Origin: Osmia lignaria lignaria
Taxonomy: Eukaryota; Arthropoda; Insecta; Hymenoptera; Megachilidae
Length of the DNA: 64,000 nt
Direction of reading: 5' to 3'
NCBI RefSeq assembly: GCF_051020975.1
Contig: NC_135046.1
Location: 248,001-312,000, forward strand
In this document: positions 57,945 through 64,000 of the stretch, piece after piece
Numbering within the stretch: position 1 is the stretch's first letter
How the letters are laid out: the number at the start of each line of letters is the position of its first letter
Notes under the pieces: generated by a model
Seen by the model: the letters and a program-made list of their open reading frames with translations, nothing else
Told to the model about the DNA's origin: nothing
The model's database searches: none
Made by a program: the position numbers and the translations under genes

Positions 57945-58220
57945 GCAGTAATTTGACACCATCAGGAGAAATATGATACCCCCCTCCCCCCCTCCCCGCC
58001 CCATGACCGTGAACTGAAATTTGACACCACCGTCAGCAGAAATATGATACGTCCTCGACAACCCCCACCCCATAACCACCCCTCCCCCCCCACCCGCAAC
58101 CACCCCATAACCGCCCCCTCAGATCCACCCCTCCACCCCACCCCATGACCTTGAACTGAAATTTGACACCACCGTCGGCAGAAATATAACACCCTATCCC
58201 CACCCCCCATGACCTTGAAC
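57945..58220. repeat. C-rich tandem repeat before the Maverick-like cluster
   Basis: Units share AATTTGACACCA followed by TC[A/G]GCAGAAATAT and a C-rich block ending CCATGACC[G/T]TGAACTG (57951, 58014 and 58155; last partial at 58207). The period is about 60-140 bases because the C-rich block varies. It could be a terminal array of the Maverick-like element, but I could not find a matching array after the cluster. Confidence 0.6.
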
Positions 58221-58435
58221 TGTTTGTTCTTATCGGAACACCACTTTTTTCTACGTCTTGGAAATGATTTTTTCTACGTCTTGCAAATGAGTTTTTTGTT
58301 GACGCAGCAAATCTGACACTGCAATTCGTGACTATAGAAGGTAAGGGGTTTGCTAAAGTTTCAAGCATACGCAAAATCAAATTGACCATCACCGCAAGTG
58401 TATCGTTCGCGAGATTGTATTGTGAAAAGTGAAAT

Positions 58436-59221
58436 ATGTATTCTCAAAGTTTCAAAGAGTTTTTTTGCCAAAGGAAACGCCCCGCAAGTTCTACTCAAGA
58501 AGAAGAGGCACGCAAAAAAATGACAAAACATCAGAATGACGTGAAGTAAGTGTTCGAAACACATTTCATTTAACGCTGTCGGTATTTGTTCTAATAACAT
58601 ACTTAAACGGTATTTATTTGTTCTAGAATCGCACCACAATTATCATGTAGAATGTTGGGCCGAAAATATCCATTGACGGATTCCTGTACAAAGCATTTGG
58701 AAATCGGCATAAATATACTTGGCGACAATTTCTACCCGCAACTCGTATTATCAGACAGCCGAAACAACCGCCTGGAGCTGAGCATAGTCACATGGTCGCT
58801 GATTGTAGCCGAAGCAGACAACGTATGCAGCTTCTTTGACGATTCAAAAGATACACGCGACAATATTAATTTTAATGATATAAGTGTTGAATTTGGAGTG
58901 CTATATGGTGAAAAAGTAATTAAATTGATTAGCAATGATATATGTATGTGCATGATGAAAAAAACATTTGAGAAAATGGTAATTTTAAATGATTGTATTG
59001 TTGAAATGCATAATGCATTATATGATAAACTGTATTCGGTGGAACAAAAATTTAAAGAGTTTGTTGCATTAGTTCGGGGATACGGAGATGTAAAAGTGCT
59101 TGCAGAGGTTGTGCAGCATATCAAAGGAACTGATATTTATGATCCAAATTCAATTATTAATTGCGAATTAGTAGCTTTAGGTATTCAGGCAATAATAACG
59201 GCTGCATCAGCAGCATCTTAA
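58436..59221 (+). CDS. Spliced 234-aa protein of the Maverick-like cluster
   Basis: Exon 1 is 58436-58545 (MYSQSFKEFFCQRKRPASST) and exon 2 is 58627-59221; the intron is 81 bases with GTAAGT and TTGTTCTAG ends, and the codon is joined across it. A polyA signal AATAAA lies at 59268. The N-terminus is basic and nuclear-signal-like. Residues about 55-105 (LEIGINILGDNFYPQLVLSD, then LELSIVTWSLIVAEAD) show alternating strands and a conserved-looking Trp before a helix, reminiscent of PC4-type single-strand DNA-binding folds; that is only a resemblance. The C-terminal part is helical. I do not recognise the family. Confidence 0.6.
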
Positions 59222-59312
59222 CAGAGAAAAAGGATTATGTTACAAATTATGTTAGAAGTTATACTTTAATAAATCATAATGTATTGCATCATTCACAACA
59301 TCTCTCTCTACC

Positions 59313-59320
59313 TATATAAA
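59313..59320 (+). promoter_or_regulatory. TATA box upstream of the core-peptide gene
   Basis: TATATAAA about 180 bases before ATG 59494. A frame without an ATG (LILELAQKEFAPDWKTLLSA) runs from here to 59509 and could be a short exon. Confidence 0.4.
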
Positions 59321-59493
59321 CCCAAACATCCCAGGAAAAAACTTCACTTCCTATACGATAGTCGTACGATGTGCATATGCACATTTGATCTTGGAATTAG
59401 CACAAAAAGAATTCGCACCAGATTGGAAAACACTTTTGTCTGCGCGCGTTGCTGGAATATTGTTAGCCAAAGAGTTAGCCAAAGAAGAAAGTA

Positions 59494-59796
59494 ATGGCAC
59501 CGCGGAAAAGTAACAAGAAGAAGAAGACGAAATTGCGCAAACTTCCAGTTGCAAAACGTGGGGGATTTCTTCCAGCACTTGTACCTATTTTTGCAGGCCT
59601 TTCAGCTTTGGGCACGGTGGCTGGCGGTGCAGCAGGTATCGCCAAGGCAGTCAACGATGCATCTGCAACACGGAAAACACTGGAGGAAGTGAAACGGCAC
59701 AATCGTGTTATGGAAGGACATGGACTTTACCTTGCACCATATAAACGGGGAAAAGGAATTAAAGAAAAAAAAAAGAAGCGCTTCGGCAAATTGTAA
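59494..59796 (+). CDS. Basic core/membrane-active peptide (adenovirus pX/pVI-like)
   Basis: The protein has 100 residues. Residues 1-22 are highly basic (MAPRKSNKKKKTKLRKLPVA). Residues 23-52 are glycine- and alanine-rich and hydrophobic (GGFLPALVPIFAGLSALGTV). The C-terminus is again basic (KKKKRFGKL). This layout is that of small virion core or lytic peptides of adenoviruses and adintoviruses, which bind packaged DNA or disrupt membranes. Its position immediately before the protease gene is consistent. The assignment rests on composition and context. Confidence 0.55.
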   Translation: MAPRKSNKKKKTKLRKLPVAKRGGFLPALVPIFAGLSALGTVAGGAAGIAKAVNDASATRKTLEEVKRHNRVMEGHGLYLAPYKRGKGIKEKKKKRFGKL

Positions 59797-59813
59797 CGCT
59801 TCCACAGGGCGCA

Positions 59814-60155
59814 ATGACAAATGTACAGTTGTATAACTTTGCACGAAAGTTGAACTTTCCATATTTTCGAGGTGTTTTCATGCGTACAAATTTGCCCTCT
59901 AAATCGTTCTTAAACGAATGCGGTATCGTGAATTTAGATAAATCAGAAGGTCCTGGTACACACTGGGTAGCTTACGTAAAGCGAGGTAATTGTGTTAAAT
60001 ATTTCGATTCTTTTGGAAATCTGAGGCCACCGACAGAGTTAATAAACTACTTCGGAAACCATGTAACGATTTTATACAATCACGCGCAGTATCAAAAATT
60101 CAATACGAGTGTATGCGGACAACTCTGCTTGCATTTTTTAGCTGGAAATGTATAA
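59814..60155 (+). CDS. Adenain-like cysteine protease
   Basis: The protein has 113 residues. The catalytic triad of the adenain/Ulp1 fold is visible: His50 in GPGTHWVAYVK, Asp65 in VKYFDSFG (Glu in adenoviruses) and Cys101 in NTSVCGQLCLHFL, with Gln92 or Gln94 as a likely oxyanion residue. The N-terminus FARKLNFPYFRGVFMR also matches the family start. In Mavericks this enzyme matures capsid proteins. It is shorter than adenovirus proteases, stopping just after the Cys helix, as the compact transposon forms do. The frame is intact. Confidence 0.85.
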   Translation: MTNVQLYNFARKLNFPYFRGVFMRTNLPSKSFLNECGIVNLDKSEGPGTHWVAYVKRGNCVKYFDSFGNLRPPTELINYFGNHVTILYNHAQYQKFNTSVCGQLCLHFLAGNV

Positions 60156-60192
60156 AATAGTTTCGATGCACATAGTCTTCACAGTTGCAAAG

Positions 60193-60882
60193 ATGTCGTT
60201 GACGTTTACGTTAAGCGGAAAAAATTCTGTGCTTACCACTGATTACTTTCCACCTATAGACTTGAAGGATGATAATTACGAACTCGGACTCGTTGATTTT
60301 CAAGCTTTCAACACAATACCGAACGTTGACTTTACAAACAATAAATTTTACTTTGATGCCGATGGTGAGATCACGATACCGGATGGTTCGTACGAACTCG
60401 AAGCGCTAAATAAATACATGCAAGAGAAAATAATGGACAAGACAAAAATCATTTTATTTCGTACAACTAACAGCACTTTGAAAAGTGAAATATATAGTGA
60501 TTATACAATCGATTTTACCAAACCAAATAATATAGGATCGCTTCTCGGGTTTTCTACATATCGCATATTACCGCCGGGGCAATGGCACGAGTCGGATATA
60601 CCCGTAAATATTATGAAAGTAAATGTGCTGAGGATCGAATGTAATATTACAACTGGCGCGTATAGCAACGGTCAATGTGTTCATACCATTCATGAGTTTT
60701 CACCGCGCCTGCCGCCAGGATATAAAATTTCGGAAAGTCCTACGAACGTCATTTATTTTCCAGTTATCGTGAGAGCCATTGATCACCTTAGTATACGCAT
60801 TACCGATCAAAACGATAATCTGATAAATTTCCGTGGAGAAGAAGTGACAGTGAGGCTTCATATTAGGCGGTGTAAAAAATAA
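60193..60882 (+). CDS. Maverick minor capsid protein (penton-like)
   Basis: The start chosen is ATG 60193 (MSLTFTLSGKNSVLTTDYFP), because conserved Maverick proteins of this type begin here; an in-frame ATG at 60148 adds 15 unlikely residues and overlaps the protease. About 229 residues. Blocks ELGLVDFQAFNTIPNV, IDFTKPNNIGSLLGF, HESDIPVNIMKVNVL and NLINFRGEEVTVRLHI are those I know from insect Maverick minor capsid proteins, a single jelly-roll forming the vertex. The frame is intact. There are no introns. Confidence 0.8.
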   Translation: MSLTFTLSGKNSVLTTDYFPPIDLKDDNYELGLVDFQAFNTIPNVDFTNNKFYFDADGEITIPDGSYELEALNKYMQEKIMDKTKIILFRTTNSTLKSEIYSDYTIDFTKPNNIGSLLGFSTYRILPPGQWHESDIPVNIMKVNVLRIECNITTGAYSNGQCVHTIHEFSPRLPPGYKISESPTNVIYFPVIVRAIDHLSIRITDQNDNLINFRGEEVTVRLHIRRCKK

Positions 60883-60883
60883 C

Positions 60884-61108
60884 ATGAATATAAACATAAT
60901 CGATGGCCTGTTGAACGGCTCGAACGGCTCGTTGAACGGCTCGAACGGCGCGCTGAACGGCTCGAACGGCTCGAACGGTTCGAACGGCCCGCTGAACGGC
61001 TCGAACGGTTCGAACGGCCCGCTGAACGGCTCGAACGGCTCGAACGGCTCGAACGGCTCGTTGAACGGCTCGAACGGCATGCTGAACATTTTACGACAGC
61101 TGCAGTAA
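60884..61108 (+). CDS. Asn-Gly-Ser repeat ORF (74 aa)
   Basis: It starts MNINIIDGLLNG and is then an array of NGS and LNGS units to NGMLNILRQLQ. The DNA is a 9-bp repeat (AACGGCTCG) with 12-bp variants from about 60913 to 61085. The minus strand is also open through the array in two frames (EPFEPF-type and RSSRST-type). Its place between the two capsid genes suggests a real gene with an expanded linker, or a minisatellite in a former gene. No known domain. Confidence 0.4.
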   Translation: MNINIIDGLLNGSNGSLNGSNGALNGSNGSNGSNGPLNGSNGSNGPLNGSNGSNGSNGSLNGSNGMLNILRQLQ

Positions 61109-61299
61109 GGATAATGATGTAAAAACGATGACAATTATACAATCATTCAGTAGAGGAAATATATCCAAATCGGACACATCGCAAGAACACATCGTCGAAC
61201 GCTCCGACGACGCGGCCGTTTAATATACGTTAAATATCCATTCATTTAATAGCCTTTCAAGAGCACAAGCAGCACTTATGCCAAACATTACTAGAAATA

Positions 61300-61617
61300 A
61301 TGCTGTTGTACACAGATGCTAAAACTCAACCGACCAACAATCCGCCGAATGCATTATTGGGCACCCCGTTGAACGAGTTGCTAAAAGGATCGTTAGAAAA
61401 TCGATGGAACCAGAACTTCAATCACAAACGCACAAATTGTACTTGCAGCAGCAATTACCACGGCTGCAGGAATGATAATCATGTATTAAACGGTGATGAC
61501 TCTTTACAATCATTTAGTAAGGACAATATCTCCAAACTGAACACATCGCAAGATTTGTACGACAAAAACGCGCAATTTCTGCAACCGTTGGGTTTTGTGA
61601 TTAAGAAACGAAAATGA
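61300..61617 (+). CDS. Small ORF upstream of the major capsid gene
   Basis: The frame has 105 codons (MLLYTDAKTQPTNNPPNALL ... LQPLGFVIKKRK). Its stop overlaps the major-capsid ATG in ATGA. A diverged copy of its middle (SKDNISKLNTSQD-like) lies upstream at about 61095-61200, so a local duplication has occurred. The basic hydrophilic end and position suggest an accessory virion protein; I do not recognise it. Confidence 0.4.
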   Translation: MLLYTDAKTQPTNNPPNALLGTPLNELLKGSLENRWNQNFNHKRTNCTCSSNYHGCRNDNHVLNGDDSLQSFSKDNISKLNTSQDLYDKNAQFLQPLGFVIKKRK

Positions 61618-62826
61618 TGGATCCATTGAACATTGCCAGTTTACCGATTTCTGATGATCGAATTACAGAAATCGAATTACATAGTTACAGCCCATATGCC
61701 AACACAACGTTCGGAAACAATGATGAAATACGAATTCCCATTCAACAACAAGATTTGTACACGTTTCCTAGTGAGAGTTACCTTTACGTCGAAGGAAAAC
61801 TCATTCTCAACGATGACAATGTTGCAGGAACTTCAGTTGGACTAGAAATGAGTTGCGCAGCATTTATGTTTGATGAAATTCGATATGAATTAAACAGCGT
61901 GGAGATTGATCGTTGTAAAAACGTTGGTATAACAACTATGATAAAAAATGGAGTATTGTTGACAACGACAAGATCAAAAATGCTTGAAAACGCTGGCTGG
62001 ATAGACATACCCAATGCAGGAGGCTTTGACTTTTGTGTTCCTCTAAATATGCTGCTCGGTTTCTGCGAAGATTACAAACGAATAGTGATTAATGCGCATC
62101 ATGATAGTGATTCTGATTCGGTCGCGAGACGACAAAAACGCTGTTTTTGGAACAGATGGTGCAAAATACACGCTGCAACTATACAAAGTACAGTGGAGGA
62201 TGCCACATGTCACGCTCGAAGAAAGGCACAAACTTTCATTGTTGCGCATCCTTGAAAACGGTCAAACGATAATTATGAGTTACCGTTCCTGGGACTTATA
62301 CGAGTATCCAATGTTACAAGCAACCACTAAACATACATGGAGCATTAAAGCAACTACGCAATTAGAAAAACCACGATATGTAATATTTGCATTACAAACG
62401 GATAAAAAAAATAGGCTCAATAGACATATCACCAAATTTGATGACTGCAAACTCACCAATTTTCGATTGTATTTAAATTCGGATTCATATCCGTATGACA
62501 ATTTGAATCTTGACTTTAATAAAAATAGATACTCTGTCCTTTACGACATGTATGCAAAATTCAGAAAGTCATATTACGGAGCAATGTGCAGTAATGGTGA
62601 TGACGGAGCTCTATACGATAAGATACTCTTTTTTGGCTACGGCCCGTTTGTTGTCATTGATTGCTCGCATCAGAACGAATCGACAAAAAGCGCTACAATC
62701 GATATAAGAATCGATTTTGAGTGTAGTGAAAACGTTCCTGAAAATACTAGCGCTTACTGTTTGATCATTCACGATCGTATAGTGCAGTACAATCCACTGA
62801 CCAATGTAGTGCGCAAACTCTCTTAA
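61614..62826 (+). pseudogene. Maverick major capsid protein, frameshifted
   Basis: Frame 1 (61614 to about 62100) has MMDPLNIASLPISDDRITEI and the typical IPIQQQDLYTFPSESYLYVE. Frame 2 (about 62105-62826) has YKVQWRMPHVTLEERHKLSL, MSYRSWDLYEYPML, YDNLNLDFNKNRYSVLYDMY and the end AYCLIIHDRIVQYNPLTNVV. These are the blocks of the double jelly-roll capsid protein of Mavericks, known in insect annotations as F54H12.2-like. A single frame change near 62095-62125 breaks it; programmed shift or assembly error is possible but decay is simpler. Confidence 0.8.
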
Positions 62827-62899
62827 GTGGAAGAGGGTTTATATGAGATCATTCCACAGCAAAACCCGTCATTTTTCGCCACAAATTCAACTAATCAAA

Positions 62900-63529
62900 A
62901 TGAACGTACCAACATTCGTGGACATTCAAGGCTTCAAAAGCGATACGAACGAGTTATTCGTAAAGGAACTTGCCATCTTCCAGAATGGGAATCGTGTACA
63001 ATGTTTCATCTTTGCGCCTCCATTTGCAAAGAGAAGATTGTCGAAAGCAGAATTAAGACAAATAAAATGGTTGACGCAAAATCATCATGGTTTTGAGTGG
63101 GACGATGGTACCGTGCCGTATTCACGCCTTCAAGAGTGTGCCGCTTCGTGTTTGAAAGATAGTATTCATGGATCTGTATACGTCAAGGGCATTGAGAAAG
63201 AAAAATGGCTGAAGAAACTTTATCCTTCAGTCAGTCCAATGAATATAGAGGTTTTGAACAAAGGTGACGATCTACCGAATTTGCCAACCAAGAGCCGGTA
63301 TATTCAGGATGGATGGATGGATAAACATATGGCATGCATCGCGCACAACGGAGCATGTGCTATGAGAAACGTATCGATATTAAAAGAATGGTGGTTAAAA
63401 AAAAGGAAGGAGGAAGATGAAGAGCTGTGTATGGAACATTATAACCGGCCGGGGGATGACACGCACATAGATGGACCTCCACCGAAAAAGAAAAATTGTT
63501 ACATTTGTCTTAAAACACGAAACATTTAA
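62900..63529 (+). CDS. Conserved Maverick-associated protein, exonuclease-like fold?
   Basis: The start is taken at ATG 62900 (MNVPTFVDIQGFKSDTNELF); the frame is open from 62843. About 209 residues. VDIQGF, LFVKELAIFQNG, WLTQNHHGFEWDDG, SVYVKGIEKEKWLKKL and CAMRNVSILKEWWL follow the strand-helix order of DEDD-type RNase-H-fold exonucleases, with Gln where the DxE catalytic Glu would be, so catalysis is doubtful. I have seen related proteins near Maverick capsid genes in insects; the function is unknown. AATAAA lies at 63564. The C-terminus has a CYICLKT motif. Confidence 0.55.
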   Translation: MNVPTFVDIQGFKSDTNELFVKELAIFQNGNRVQCFIFAPPFAKRRLSKAELRQIKWLTQNHHGFEWDDGTVPYSRLQECAASCLKDSIHGSVYVKGIEKEKWLKKLYPSVSPMNIEVLNKGDDLPNLPTKSRYIQDGWMDKHMACIAHNGACAMRNVSILKEWWLKKRKEEDEELCMEHYNRPGDDTHIDGPPPKKKNCYICLKTRNI

Positions 63530-63563
63530 TATCATTTATTAATTTTGTTCATTACTGTAAAAT

Positions 63564-63569
63564 AATAAA
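63564..63569 (+). terminator. Poly(A) signal after the last cluster gene
   Basis: AATAAA, 35 bases after the stop at 63529. Confidence 0.5.
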
Positions 63570-63829
63570 ATCTATTTAGCAAAAATATACTTTATGCGTC
63601 TTAATGTTGTTTTACCTAGAACGATTGTATGTGTAACGTTTATGTTTCATATTCAAATGTAGGGGATACAAAGGAATGTTCTTCTAATTCAAAGACACGA
63701 GGGAGTAGGGCGAAATGTGCAGACACGTGTCGATGTGCAATCTGGTACAGATAGAGAGAGCATCGTCGAGACAGACTTTTGGTCACGTTTTGCTTGGATG
63801 CGTATTTGATGCGTATTTGAATTGCATTC

Positions 63830-64000
63830 CGCGTGCCCGCCACCACCGCGTGCCCGCCACCACCGCATGCCGGCCAACGCCGCGCACCGCCGCGGAGAAA
63901 AAGGGTTAATCGCGGTTAAAGCGCGTTATCGCCGCGGAGAAAAAAGGGTTAATCGTGATTAAAGCTCGTCTATGGCCGCGGTTAAAGCGCGTTCACGACG
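63830..64000. repeat. GC-rich tandem repeats at the window end
   Basis: First two to three 17-base units (CGTGCCCGCCACCAC), then units of about 42 bases beginning GCCGCGGAGAAAAA and containing GGGTTAATCG and TTAAAGC (63890, 63932 and a partial one at 63975). The array runs off the window. Confidence 0.7.

Larger units (their letters stand above)
57896..64000 (+). mobile_element. Maverick/Polinton (adintovirus-like) gene cluster, incomplete
   Basis: Eight plus-strand frames in 5 kb include an adenain-like protease, a minor and a major jelly-roll capsid protein and a basic core-like peptide, the morphogenesis set of Maverick/Polinton elements. Protein-primed DNA polymerase B, retroviral-type integrase and FtsK-type ATPase are not seen here. 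The ends are not defined. Confidence 0.75.

Noticed and set aside
57962..58392. Gly/Trp-rich minus-strand frames
   Set aside because: Translation of the C-rich tandem array.
1..64000. tRNA, rRNA or CRISPR array
   Set aside because: No cloverleaf with the conserved TTCGA arm in context, no rRNA-like stretch and no spaced short repeats were found by reading; a covariance-model scan would be decisive.
57896..64000. Polymerase B, integrase or FtsK ATPase genes of a full Maverick
   Set aside because: No frame shows the polymerase YxDTDS, the integrase HHCC/DDE or the Walker A motif in this stretch.

Overview
The window is eukaryotic nuclear DNA from an insect, most likely a hymenopteran and probably an ant. 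That placing is inference from the AT-rich introns, an insect-type KASH-domain gene with short spliced exons, and the mix of mobile elements (Ty3/gypsy, copia, Transib, purine-rich LINEs, Maverick-like genes). I see no bacterial operons, CRISPR array or rRNA.

1-12.5 kb holds the 3' end of one minus-strand host gene. Five exons encode spectrin-repeat-like helices and end in a complete KASH domain (klarsicht/nesprin family, LINC complex). All four junctions agree in splice consensus and codon phase. The 5' exons are not seen. 12.5-16.3 kb is intron-like or intergenic.

16.3-32 kb is a nest of retroelements: a hAT transposase remnant; a minus-strand gypsy gag that carries a decayed formin FH1-FH2 fragment; and a plus-strand gypsy element with gag, protease and integrase but no reverse transcriptase or RNase H. 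Its integrase is split by a complete Transib transposon (24020-27873) with RSS-heptamer-like ends and a CGATC target duplication. Downstream of the integrase, in the env position, lies a coding region with RRM-like, F-box and leucine-rich-repeat parts.

32-42.5 kb has no host gene that I recognise. It is built of MITEs, nested inverted repeats, tandem repeats and a solo LTR. 42.6-49.7 kb holds a decayed LINE with ORF1 and ORF2, then a second related unit that has only ORF1, then a long trinucleotide microsatellite. 49.9-54.9 kb has possible duplicated mini-exons of a minus-strand gene, split by a young copia element (LTRs differ at two of 213 positions). 55.0-56.6 kb is one giant foldback element, followed by a minus-strand copia remnant.

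58.4-63.5 kb is the most distinctive block: a plus-strand cluster of Maverick/Polinton (adintovirus-like) genes. In order it has a spliced 234-codon gene, a basic membrane-active-like core peptide, an adenain-like cysteine protease, a minor capsid (penton-like) protein, an Asn-Gly repeat ORF, a small unknown ORF, a major capsid protein broken by a frameshift, and a conserved protein with a possible degenerate exonuclease fold. Protein-primed DNA polymerase, integrase and packaging ATPase are not in the window, so the cluster is either cut by the window edge or a capsid-only derivative.
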